A stretch of 64,000 bases of DNA. Origin: Streptomyces griseochromogenes. GTDB taxonomy: Bacteria > Actinomycetota > Actinomycetes > Streptomycetales > Streptomycetaceae. Shown piece by piece: positions 8,331 through 16,084 of this stretch. Under the pieces are notes generated by a model. That model saw nothing but the letters and a program-made list of their open reading frames with translations. It searched no databases and was not told the origin of the DNA. The DNA lies in assembly GCF_001542625.1 (NCBI RefSeq), contig NZ_CP016279.1, positions 6,820,001 to 6,884,000 on the forward strand, in the 5' to 3' direction. A program made the position numbers and the translations under genes. Numbering within the stretch: the first letter of the stretch is position 1; every line of letters starts with the position of its first letter.

Positions 8331-9893
8331 ATGTCCAAGGCCCCTGAGCCGATCGCCCTCCCCGTCACCGCCGTCACCTGCCTGGAGGATCGCGCCCACA
8401 TCGAGCGCGCCACCGTGCTCGACCTTGCCGCCGGGGTCCAGCGGCTGCGTCTCGGGCCGGTCAGCGCCCTGGCCGTCGACCGTACCCTCCATGCCGAGCT
8501 GATCGCCGATCACCCGGCGACCGTGCTCGACGTGCGGATCGTCCGCGACTGGACACCGCGCGGGCCGCTGCCGTCCGCGGACCACGACTCCGCCCTGCGC
8601 CACCGCGTGCACGCCCTCGAAGAGGAGCGGATCGCCTTGGGACAACGACGCGATCGGCTGCATGCCCGCCTTGACCTGCTCGGCCGCCTCACCACCGATC
8701 TGCTGCGGGAGATCGGCGAAGGCGCCGGCCACGGGGAGATCGAAGGGCCGCGCTGGGCCCGCGAACTGGACCGGATGGACCACGAGCGCGACTCGTACGG
8801 CGAGCAACTCCGCGCTGTGGAGGCCCGGCTGGCCGCCCTCGCCGTCGAACTCGGGGAAGCCCAGCGGGCCATGGACCTCTCCGAGGAGGAGTCCGCCGAA
8901 CTGGTCGGTCATATCGAGCTGACCGTGGAGTCCGCAGTCGCCGCGCCGGTCGGGTTGCGTCTGAGCCACCTCACCCCGTGTGCTCTGTGGCGGCCCGCCT
9001 ACCGGGCCGTGCTCGACGGGGACTCCCTGACGCTGGAGACCGACGCGATGGTCTGGCAGCGCACCGGCGAGGACTGGTCGGACGTACGGCTGACGCTGTC
9101 CACGGCGCGGTCGGCGCTGGCCACCGATCCACCGCGGCTGGTCGAGGACCGGCTGACGCTCGAGGACCGCTCCGCCGCGGAGCGCCGCACGGTCGACGTG
9201 GAGCTGCGCGAGGAGGAGATCGGGGACCTCGGCCCGTCCCCGGTGCTCGGCCTGCCGGGGGTGGACGACGGTGGCGAGGCGCGGGTGCTGCACTCCCACG
9301 CGCCGGTCTCCGTGCCCGCCGACGGTCGCGCCCACCGGGTGCCGCTCTCCGTCTTCACCACGGCCGCCGGCAGCGAGTACGCCTGCTCACCCGAGCTGTC
9401 TCCGCTGGTCACCCAGGTGGTGCGGTTCGACAACCTGTCCGGCCACGCGTTGCTCGCCGGGCCCGTGGACCTGGTCCGCGACAGCGGATTCAGCGGCCGC
9501 GGCACGCTGGCCTTCACCGCCCCCGGCGCACCCGTGGAGCTGGCCTTCGGCAGCTCGGACGACCACCGGGTGGTCAGGGAGACCGAGGAGTCCCACGGCA
9601 CTGCCGGAATCACCCAGCGGACCGTGGTCACCCGCACGGTCCGGCTGCACCTGTCCCGGTTCTCTCCCCCCGGTGCGCAGGGCGAACGGGTGGTCGTCCT
9701 CCGGGAACGGATCCCGGTCTCGGAGGTCTCGGCGGTGCATGTCCGGCTGCGTGAAGAAGCCTGTTCCCCGGCGCCCGACGTGGTCGACGCCGAAGGCATC
9801 GCCCGCTGGGACGTCGCCCTCCCGCCCGGTGGCCGCCGCACGGTCACCCTGGTCTACGAGCTGTCGGCGAGCGCCAAAGTCACCGGGCTCTGA
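8331..9893 (+). CDS. DUF4139 domain-containing protein, second copy
   Basis: Protein of 520 aa, paralogous to the gene immediately upstream. It has the same order: N-terminal beta domain (VTCLEDRAHIERATVLDLAAG), coiled coil (about residues 85-190) and a DUF4139 domain with CALWRPAYRAVL and WQRTGEDWSDVRLTLSTARS, ending TLVYELSASAKVTGL. It lacks the Pro-rich insert. The 7-base gap shows cotranscription, so the two probably form a heteromer or act on the same target. Known MuiA-like proteins have been tied to exopolysaccharide phenotypes in other bacteria. Nothing here fixes the role. Confidence 0.85.
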   Translation: MSKAPEPIALPVTAVTCLEDRAHIERATVLDLAAGVQRLRLGPVSALAVDRTLHAELIADHPATVLDVRIVRDWTPRGPLPSADHDSALRHRVHALEEERIALGQRRDRLHARLDLLGRLTTDLLREIGEGAGHGEIEGPRWARELDRMDHERDSYGEQLRAVEARLAALAVELGEAQRAMDLSEEESAELVGHIELTVESAVAAPVGLRLSHLTPCALWRPAYRAVLDGDSLTLETDAMVWQRTGEDWSDVRLTLSTARSALATDPPRLVEDRLTLEDRSAAERRTVDVELREEEIGDLGPSPVLGLPGVDDGGEARVLHSHAPVSVPADGRAHRVPLSVFTTAAGSEYACSPELSPLVTQVVRFDNLSGHALLAGPVDLVRDSGFSGRGTLAFTAPGAPVELAFGSSDDHRVVRETEESHGTAGITQRTVVTRTVRLHLSRFSPPGAQGERVVVLRERIPVSEVSAVHVRLREEACSPAPDVVDAEGIARWDVALPPGGRRTVTLVYELSASAKVTGL

Positions 9894-10438
9894 GCTCGGC
9901 GGTCCACCGCGCGCCTGCTGCCAGTGACTTGATCCAGCATCCTCGCCCCCTCGCGCGAACCTCTGGTTCCGCGACCGTACCGCCGCCTCGCCGTACGCGT
10001 AGCAGCTGGATGAAACCGGCCCGCACGGCTGCGTGACCGCCTGCGCCGACCGAGCCGAGGCCAGGCCGGCCGACTGGGCCCACGGGACCGACCTGGCCCA
10101 GAGCGAAGGACAGATCGGACGCCTGCGCAGGGCCGCGATCTCCCGCGTGGCTGCCCGCACCCTGCGGCGGGCTACGGACGCGACGCGGATGTGGTGCTCC
10201 TGACCAAATGGGCGGCCGGGCAGCTCTTCGCAGACGGCTCCCCGAAGCTCAGCCGGCGGCAGAACACATGGAGCACCAGGCGGCGGAACTTCTCGGCAGA
10301 CGGGATGCGGCCCAGCCGGTCGGGATCGGCCCCTCTGCACTTCTCATGCCGTCATGGCACCAGGAGCCCTGACACCTCGTCATCTCGCATGCGTCAGGCC
10401 GCGTCGATGTTGACTTTACATACGGCCGACCGCATTCT
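9894..10438. other. 545-base gap without recognisable gene
   Basis: On the plus strand a stretch ending at about 10203 (WAHGTDLAQSEGQIGRLRR, then RVAARTLRR and a stop) has coding-like codon use but no start. I do not recognise it, and it may be a decayed gene. The last 60 bases are AT-richer and probably hold the promoter of the SGNH hydrolase gene. Confidence 0.3.
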
Positions 10439-10444
10439 TTGATA

Positions 10445-11119
10445 ATGACTTCGACATCCTTCACCGAGGAGACCGACCCGTTCTGCCTGGCCACAGTCGA
10501 TGCTGCGGCAATGCTGTTCGATGCCCCCTGGCAGCGCTACGCCGTGATCGGGGACAGCCTCTCCGCAGGGACGGGAGACAAGAGCGTCGGCTACGGGGAC
10601 CAGGGCTGGTCCGATCGATTCGCGCACATCCTGCGGCAGGTGAGGCCTGATCTGGCCTACCTGAACACAGCGATCATCGGTGCCACGACGGTTGACACCC
10701 TCGACCACCAGATGGACAAGATGCGGGACTTCGCCCCGGACCTGCTGCACATCCCGTGCGGCGCCAACGACCTCCTGCACCGCTCACCGGATTTCGGGGA
10801 GATCGAGCAGAACATGCGCAAGATGTACGATCTGGCGGCTGAGACGGGTGCGCAGCTCACGACGTTCACCCTGGGGCGCTCCTACGTCGTGCCGGTCTTC
10901 TCCGACTGGACGGAGCGTGTGCTCACCCTGAACGACCTCACACGCGCCCTTGCCGACGAGTATGACGCCGTCGTCGTCGACATGTGGGATCACCCCGTCA
11001 ACTCCCGGGAGAACCTGCTGAGTGCGGACCACATCCACTTCTCCACGCAGGGCCAGGCCGTCATGGCGAGCGAGATGGTCAAGGCACTGGCCGCCACCCT
11101 GGCTCGCCGCACGCTCTGA
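10445..11119 (+). CDS. SGNH/GDSL-type hydrolase
   Basis: Esterase/lipase-like enzyme of 224 aa. Block I is YAVIGDSLSAG with the nucleophilic Ser, block III is CGANDLL with the oxyanion-hole Asn, and block V is SADHIHFSTQG with the Asp-x-x-His pair. It has no signal peptide, so it should be cytosolic. The substrate is unknown. Start choice is uncertain: TTG 10439 and ATG 10445 are both available and neither has a good ribosome binding site. The leader before GDSL is about 30 residues. It precedes the TetR gene, but a fragment of another gene lies between them. Confidence 0.82.
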   Translation: MTSTSFTEETDPFCLATVDAAAMLFDAPWQRYAVIGDSLSAGTGDKSVGYGDQGWSDRFAHILRQVRPDLAYLNTAIIGATTVDTLDHQMDKMRDFAPDLLHIPCGANDLLHRSPDFGEIEQNMRKMYDLAAETGAQLTTFTLGRSYVVPVFSDWTERVLTLNDLTRALADEYDAVVVDMWDHPVNSRENLLSADHIHFSTQGQAVMASEMVKALAATLARRTL

Positions 11120-11181
11120 ACGCCGGTGCGGCAGGACGAGGGGGAAGGTTGACGTGATGTGGTGAAGGACCGCACTGGTCG

Positions 11182-11271
11182 AGCCCCGAGCTCGGCTCCG
11201 GACAACTCCACCTCCGAGTCATCCACCTCGATGCGCAACGGTCCAAGCACTCTGATTCTCAGGGCCGACAA
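11182..11271 (-). pseudogene. remnant of a SARP/BTAD-type regulator N-terminus
   Basis: Reading the minus strand from 11271 gives LSALRIRVLGPLRIEVDDSE then VELSGAELGA. This is the start of the DNA-binding domain of SARP/AfsR-type regulators (typical opening RVLGPLxVxxxGxxVxLxG). The match stops after about 30 codons and no helical region or BTAD follows. It is a broken fragment, adjacent to and divergent from the tetR start. Confidence 0.5.
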
Positions 11272-11274
11272 GAG

Positions 11275-11290
11275 GTACGATCGACCGTAT
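11275..11290. promoter_or_regulatory. putative TetR operator overlapping the tetR start
   Basis: GTACGATCGACCGTAT overlaps the ATG of the TetR gene. It matches 14 of 16 bases of the site at 13551-13566 upstream of the MFS gene. The core TACG-N6-CGTA is an inverted repeat. Placement on the start codon would allow autorepression, probably on a leaderless transcript. Confidence 0.6.
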
Positions 11291-11930
11291 GGACACTGGG
11301 GCGCGAATGTTGGTCACGCGGGCAGACACGGTGTCGATCACTGACAAGCGCCTGCTCAAAGGGGCACGAGCGCGTGAGACCGCACTGCGGCGCGCCGTCG
11401 ACATCGCCTCCCTCGACGGGCTGGACGACGTGAGCTTCGGCCGTCTCGCGACCGATACGGGCATGAGCAAGGCGGGCATCCAGACCCTCTTCAGGTCCAA
11501 GGAAGTACTCCAGCTCGCGACCATCGATTATGCGCGCGAAATGTTCATCGACGCGGTCGTCCGCCCGGCGAGGGAAGCGGCTCCCGGAGTCGACCGGCTG
11601 CGCTCTCTGATCGAGCACTGGATCGAGTACGCCAAAACCCCGCTGTTCGAAGGCGGCTGCTTCCGCGTCGCGAACATCGCCCGTTTCGACAGCAAGCCGG
11701 GAACGATCCGCGACGCCCTCCTTCACAACCAGAAGGAATGGCTCGACACCATCGCGAAGGAATTGCGAAACGCTGTCGGATCCCATGAGATCGCGGAACT
11801 CGACATCGATCTCGCGGTCTTTCAGATCGATTCCGTGCTCTGCGCGGCCAACACGGCTCTGCGCCTGGGAGACGAAGACGTCGTCGCCAAGGTTCGCCGC
11901 ACCGTGGAGAATCTCCTGAAAGCGGCCTGA
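11289..11930 (+). CDS. TetR/AcrR family transcriptional regulator
   Basis: One-component repressor of 213 aa. The N-terminal helix-turn-helix is at about residues 27-72 (ALRRAVDIASLDGLDDVSFG, then LATDTGMSKAGIQTLFRSKE), followed by an all-helical ligand domain with GGCFRVANI. It converges on the MFS pump gene at 12024-13490, and the same 16-base palindrome occurs at both promoters. Local repression of the pump and of itself, relieved by an unknown ligand, is therefore likely. The ATG at 11289 lies inside the operator. A second ATG at 11307 is possible. Confidence 0.88.
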   Translation: MDTGARMLVTRADTVSITDKRLLKGARARETALRRAVDIASLDGLDDVSFGRLATDTGMSKAGIQTLFRSKEVLQLATIDYAREMFIDAVVRPAREAAPGVDRLRSLIEHWIEYAKTPLFEGGCFRVANIARFDSKPGTIRDALLHNQKEWLDTIAKELRNAVGSHEIAELDIDLAVFQIDSVLCAANTALRLGDEDVVAKVRRTVENLLKAA

Positions 11931-11965
11931 ACCTACCCTCCTGGCACTGGGCCGTGCGGCACAAG

Positions 11966-12012
11966 AGGTGCCGGCGCCTCCCGGGACTCGCTGCCCCAAG
12001 GCACCGGCACCT
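11966..12012. terminator. hairpin between convergent tetR and MFS genes
   Basis: The inverted repeat AGGTGCCGG (11966-11974) / CCGGCACCT (12004-12012) has a 29-base loop and sits between the stops of two convergent genes. It has no T-run, as is common in streptomycetes. Confidence 0.4.
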
Positions 12013-12023
12013 GTTGCACGTAG

Positions 12024-13490
12024 TCAGGCCTTCGTCTGCGGCGTCTTCGGCAGGAGGAACACCAGCAGGGCCGCGAGCGCCGCGATGGCGAAGGTCGTCA
12101 GGGACGTCAGCGCGAAGGCGTGTCCCGCCGCGTGCGCCTTGTCACCCGAGGCCGCGCCTGTCTGAAAGGAGTGGAAGAACACCGCTCCGACGACCGCCAC
12201 GCCCAGCGCGGCGCCGACCTGCTGGGCGGTGGACAGCGAGCCCGAGGCCATGCCCGCGGACTGCGGATCGATCCGCGCCAGGACCGTATTGAGCAGCGGA
12301 GTGATCAGCAACCCGCCCCCCACGCTCTGCAGCATCAGGGTCGGGACGATGAGCAGGGGCGTCAGACGCGGTCCGGACAGCAGGACCACGGCGGTCGTCA
12401 GATAGCCGACCGCGAGGACGACCGCACCGACCTCCAGTACACGGCGGCCGTACTTCGGGACGATCCGTCCGGCGATCAGGCTGCAGACGAAGAAGGTCAC
12501 CGCCGCCGGCGTGTAGACCAGTCCGGAATCAAGGGCCGACATGCCCAGCCCGTCCTGCATCGAGACGGACAGCGACAGGTAGTACGAGGTCAGAAGCGCG
12601 TACACGGCGAGGACGAGGACGATGCCGAGCGAGAACGAGCGCTGCGCGAAGAGTGACAGCTTGATCAGCGGCTCACCCCCGCGCCGGTCGACCGCTCGCT
12701 CCAGCGCGACGAAGAGCGCGAACGCCACCGCGCTGCCCGCGAAGCACGCCCACGTCCACCAGGGCCAGCCCGCGTCCCGCCCCTGGATGAGGGGATAGGT
12801 GAGCAGCAGCAGGGCCGCGCTGAGGGCCAGAACGCCGGGCACGTCGAGCTTGCGGGTCTGCTCGGCCCGCGACTCCGGTACGCACTTGAGGGCCAGCAGG
12901 ATCGTGGCGATACCGATGGGGACGTTCACCCAGAACACCGAGCGCCAGTCGGAGCCGAAGAGATTCGCGCCGATCAGGAGGCCACCGACCAGCTGACCGC
13001 TGACCGATGCCATGCCGAGGACGACCCCGAGCACGCCGAAGACACGATGCCGGTTCCGCTCGGAGACCGTCAGCGTGATGACGGCGAAGACCTGCGGAAC
13101 CATCAGAGCCGCGCCGAGACCCTGGACGATACGGGCACCGATGAGCACGCTCGGATCGCCTGCCATGGCGCAGGCGATGGACGAGAGCGTGAAGACCGCC
13201 GTTCCGATGATGAAGACGCGCTTGCGCCCGTACAGGTCCGCGAGCCGGCCGCCAGTGATCATGAAGACCGCGTAGCTCAACTGATACCCGGCGAGGACCC
13301 ATTGGAGCTGGCTCGCGGTCGCCTTGAGATCGGTCTGGATGGCTGGGCCGGCCACGACGACGATGTACGAGTCCAGGATCGCCATGAACATACCGATCAT
13401 GACGGTCGACAGCGCGGCCCAAGGCACCGCTTCTCCTGGACCTGGCTGCGCGCTGGGCGCCGCCTTCAGTGTGCGGCTGGCATTCGACAT
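12024..13490 (-). CDS. MFS transporter, DHA2 (EmrB/QacA) family
   Basis: Proton-coupled drug-efflux-type permease of 488 aa with about 14 hydrophobic segments. Motif C-like and motif A-like features are visible: MFMAILDSYIVVVAGPAIQ in TM1, GGRLADLYGRKRVF (motif A) and GARIVQGLGAALMVP (motif B). The start is ATG 13490 (MSNASRTLKA), 9 bases after AAAGGG. A longer frame to 13547 exists but lacks a site. The palindrome 13551-13566 lies about 60 bases upstream and matches the one at the TetR start. The pump is therefore probably repressed by the convergent TetR and induced by its substrate. Confidence 0.9.
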   Translation of the reverse strand: MSNASRTLKAAPSAQPGPGEAVPWAALSTVMIGMFMAILDSYIVVVAGPAIQTDLKATASQLQWVLAGYQLSYAVFMITGGRLADLYGRKRVFIIGTAVFTLSSIACAMAGDPSVLIGARIVQGLGAALMVPQVFAVITLTVSERNRHRVFGVLGVVLGMASVSGQLVGGLLIGANLFGSDWRSVFWVNVPIGIATILLALKCVPESRAEQTRKLDVPGVLALSAALLLLTYPLIQGRDAGWPWWTWACFAGSAVAFALFVALERAVDRRGGEPLIKLSLFAQRSFSLGIVLVLAVYALLTSYYLSLSVSMQDGLGMSALDSGLVYTPAAVTFFVCSLIAGRIVPKYGRRVLEVGAVVLAVGYLTTAVVLLSGPRLTPLLIVPTLMLQSVGGGLLITPLLNTVLARIDPQSAGMASGSLSTAQQVGAALGVAVVGAVFFHSFQTGAASGDKAHAAGHAFALTSLTTFAIAALAALLVFLLPKTPQTKA

Positions 13491-13550
13491 GTGAGGCATC
13501 CCTTTCGCGGCAAGGCGCACTGGCTCAGCGGTCCCGAGCCCCACCAAAGA

Positions 13551-13566
13551 GTACGGACGACCGTAT
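13551..13566. promoter_or_regulatory. putative TetR operator upstream of the MFS pump
   Basis: GTACGGACGACCGTAT contains the inverted repeat TACGG-N4-CCGTA and matches 14/16 bases of the site over the tetR start at 11275-11290. It is 61 bases upstream of the MFS start, a normal position for a promoter-blocking operator. Confidence 0.65.
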
Positions 13567-14263
13567 GTTCACTTCAATCGATTAACCCCTGAGTCAGCAG
13601 GAACACCTCCGGACCGGACCGGCGGGTGGCCCGCCGGCAGGCGGTGCCGGCACCCGGACAGGACCGACGGTTGACGCCCTGGCGATCGAAGAACCAGCTG
13701 TGACAGCCCCCGAGTTCCACACGGACCGCGACAGCCTGGCGTGCAGCCGGCCGTCGAACCGCTGCCGCACCTCGGAGCGGGCCTCAAGGCGGGAGGGCAT
13801 GACGCGACGGGCCCGCATGACCTACGGCACCACTCCCCCGCCCCCTCCTCAACAACTGTGTGCAGGGCGCGGGTTACCTCCAGTGGGATGTCGGCACCCG
13901 CCGATCGCACGGTGGGCCGGCGACCCGCCCCTCACCCGCCCAGGGCCCTGACCTGCCCCGTGGATTCAGTACGACAGCCCAGGACTGGCGTCCCGCCTCG
14001 TCGATGGGATCGGACACCCAAGGTGTGCCCACACCCAACTCGACCGTCCCGCCCGATGTGCCTTCAATTCCCGTAGGCATGGGGCGCTTTGATGTCTGAA
14101 GTCGTGGCGTTCCGTGACACTGCCGACCATTGGCTGGAGGCATTCCGCAAGCCCACCCAGCGCGCCATGGCCGCCGTCTTCCAGGGCTTCAGCGAGGACG
14201 AACTATTTGAGCAACGACCGGTCAGACCAGCCGGCTTCCCGAACCCACCGAAGGGAGCTTCAC
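13567..14263. other. gap with unrecognised short reading frame
   Basis: Bases 13600-14080 contain no gene I can support. From 14092 a short frame (MSEVVAFRDTADHWLEAFRK, then AMAAVFQGFSEDELFEQRP) has coding-like composition but runs into the next gene out of frame. It is not recognised and may be a fragment. Confidence 0.3.
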
Positions 14264-14851
14264 ATGACGGCCGGCATGTCCGTTCGGGACGTCGTCAGGG
14301 CCCACTACGGCACCCGGTTCGGCGGTGACGTCCTCGCCGCCGCCGCACTGATCCCTGGCTGCTTTGTCTTCCGCAGTCCGTTCATCACTTCTCACAGCCC
14401 GGACGGCCATCTCGACGGCCTCGAAGGGCTCCTGGGCATCGTCACCGGCGTCGATTTGATCAGCGAACCGTACGGCGAGAACGACGCCGCGTCGGTCTAC
14501 GACATCCACACCGTCGAAAGCGTCGGCATCACCCGACGCACGGCCGAGCACCTCCGACTCGACGCTGCCCCGGTGGGCCAGGGCAAGCGCGGCGAACGGG
14601 GATCGACAGCAGTTACCGAGGGGCGCCGTATCTCACGCGAGTGCGAGCTCCGTCCCGACGACAGGTGCGGCGCGCACCTGCCCAGTCCGCTGCTTCAGTC
14701 CTCGCTCGGCCAGTCCCAGCCGAGCTGGAGGAACATGCCGAGACGGTCGCTCACGGCACGGATCTCGGCAACCCGGCCCGCGCGTACCGTGAAGATCCAG
14801 ATCTGTTCGACGTCACAGCGTCGGCCGGTCGGCTCGGGCATCCGGGGGTGA
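14264..14851 (+). pseudogene. SnoaL/NTF2-like protein, C-terminally disrupted
   Basis: The ATG at 14264 follows GGGAG. The first 100 codons read as a SnoaL/NTF2-like fold protein (MSVRDVVRAHYGTRFGGDVL, HSPDGHLDGLEGLLGIVTG, TAEHLRLD). After about 14563 the sequence turns Arg/Ser-rich and no longer fits. The usual final beta strands are missing and the frame runs on into the antisense of the next gene until 14851. It is best seen as a truncated gene. Polyketide cyclase-like or ligand-binding roles are possible for the family. Confidence 0.45.
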
Positions 14852-15144
14852 TATCCGGTGTGGGCACCACGCACCCGAAGCCGTACTACGACATCGTCGC
14901 CCTCGGCGATGAGCTGCTCCACGTGAAAGCCATCGTCCGGGTGCTCGGTGCTGAACGCGGCGAGCTGTTGCCGGAAGCCCTCGATCACAGCGCCCGGCAC
15001 TTCCTCCTCACCGAAAATGATCTTGTTGTGGTCGACCACGTCCGGCGCGAGGTATTGCACCCAGTCCTGGCTCGTCCGGTCGTTGAGGGCGGCGATGAAG
15101 CCGAGGACGACCTGCTTGTTGTCGAGGGTGGTGGCGGAGAGCAT
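14695..15144 (-). CDS. SnoaL-like ester cyclase family protein
   Basis: Small alpha+beta barrel protein of 149 aa. It opens KQVVLGFIAALNDRTSQDWV and includes YLAPDVVDHNKIIFG, QLIAEGDDVVVRLRVRGAHTG and VEQIWIFTVRAGRVAEIRAV, all typical of the SnoaL-like/ester cyclase family (COG5485 type). GGAG lies 6 bases before the ATG. It is divergent from a TetR gene, and the 123-base gap carries two CTTAC-N3-GTAAG palindromes, so it is probably the repressor's target. The substrate is unknown. Confidence 0.82.
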   Translation of the reverse strand: MLSATTLDNKQVVLGFIAALNDRTSQDWVQYLAPDVVDHNKIIFGEEEVPGAVIEGFRQQLAAFSTEHPDDGFHVEQLIAEGDDVVVRLRVRGAHTGYHPRMPEPTGRRCDVEQIWIFTVRAGRVAEIRAVSDRLGMFLQLGWDWPSED

Positions 15145-15182
15145 CTCAAGCTCCTCTGATGTCGGGGAGACGGACCCAAATT

Positions 15183-15230
15183 CTTACAACGTAAGTATCG
15201 CTTGCGTCGATTCTTGCCTTACCTTGTAAG
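15183..15230. promoter_or_regulatory. twin TetR operators CTTAC-N3-GTAAG
   Basis: Two perfect inverted repeats lie between divergent genes. CTTACaacGTAAG is at 15183-15195 and CTTACcttGTAAG at 15218-15230. Their centres are 35 bases apart. They sit 39 bases before the SnoaL start and 38 bases before the TetR start, as expected for coordinated repression of both. Confidence 0.7.
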
Positions 15231-15267
15231 AAAGTCAACGCTCGGGAAGGGAGAGGTGGGGCGGCGT

Positions 15268-15957
15268 ATGACGGCCGAGAAGCCGGGCGCACGGCGAGGC
15301 CCTGGCGAGCGCGTGGGGCTGAGCCGGCAGCGAATCCTTGACGCGGCACTGGATCTGATCGACCGCAGGGGGCTCAAGGCCCTGACGATGCGTTCGCTCG
15401 GCGAGCAGCTGGGCGTCGAGGCGATGACGCTCTACCACTACGTCCCGAACAAGGACGCCTTGCTCGACGGACTGATCGAGCAGGTGTTCAGAGCTGCCGC
15501 ACCGGCGATGGACGAGTCCGCCGACTGGCGCAAGGCACTGCGTGAGTACGCGAAGGCGCTGCGCGAGGGCCTGCTGCGGCACCCGGCCGTCCTCCCCCTC
15601 GCCGCCTCTCGCCCAGCGGTCACCCAGGCGACACTCGACGACATCGAGGCGTGCCTGCGCATGCTGACGGACAACGGCTTTCCCCTCGGCCGTGCGTTGC
15701 ACGCCCTGAACGCGGTGACGGTGTTCACGATCGGGCACGCCGTCATGGAGGCACAGCTTGCTGTCGACGCGCACGAAGCGGGCGGCACGGACTGGCTGGC
15801 CCAGCTGGCGACCGAGCGATATCCGCTCATCACCAAGGCCGCACGCGACCGGGCAGGCGTGGACGACGAGGAGCGCTTCGCCTTGGCCGTCGACGCGATG
15901 CTGCTCGGGTTCGACGAGCTGCGCAAGGCGGCGCAACCGCCGGGGCCAGACCTCTGA
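15268..15957 (+). CDS. TetR family regulator with TetR_C_1-type ligand domain
   Basis: Repressor of 229 aa. The helix-turn-helix (LSRQRILDAALDLIDRRGLK, then MRSLGEQLGVEAMTLYHYVPNKDALLDGL) is followed by a C-terminal domain of the tetracycline-repressor class, with HALNAVTVFTIGHAVMEAQ and FALAVDAMLLGFDELR. ATG 15268 is preceded by GGGAGAGG. GTG 15256 is an alternative. The intergenic twin palindromes suggest control of the divergent SnoaL-like gene and of itself. Confidence 0.88.
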   Translation: MTAEKPGARRGPGERVGLSRQRILDAALDLIDRRGLKALTMRSLGEQLGVEAMTLYHYVPNKDALLDGLIEQVFRAAAPAMDESADWRKALREYAKALREGLLRHPAVLPLAASRPAVTQATLDDIEACLRMLTDNGFPLGRALHALNAVTVFTIGHAVMEAQLAVDAHEAGGTDWLAQLATERYPLITKAARDRAGVDDEERFALAVDAMLLGFDELRKAAQPPGPDL

Positions 15958-16047
15958 CGTACGGGGTGGACAGGCATGACGCGTGCCTGAGTCCACCGGT
16001 GACTTGCGGCACTGCCAGGCCGCCTGCCCGGCCTGCCGCGGGCCGTG

Positions 16048-16083
16048 CCATGGCGGTCGGCGGGTACCCGCCGACCGCCATGG
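16048..16083. terminator. perfect 36-base palindrome, bidirectional terminator
   Basis: The sequence from CCATGGCGGTCGGCGG through GTAC to CCGCCGACCGCCATGG is a perfect palindrome with 16-base arms around GTAC. It lies between the convergent TetR gene (ends 15957) and the methyltransferase gene (ends 16085) and can fold identically in both transcripts. Confidence 0.7.
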
Positions 16084-16084
16084 G

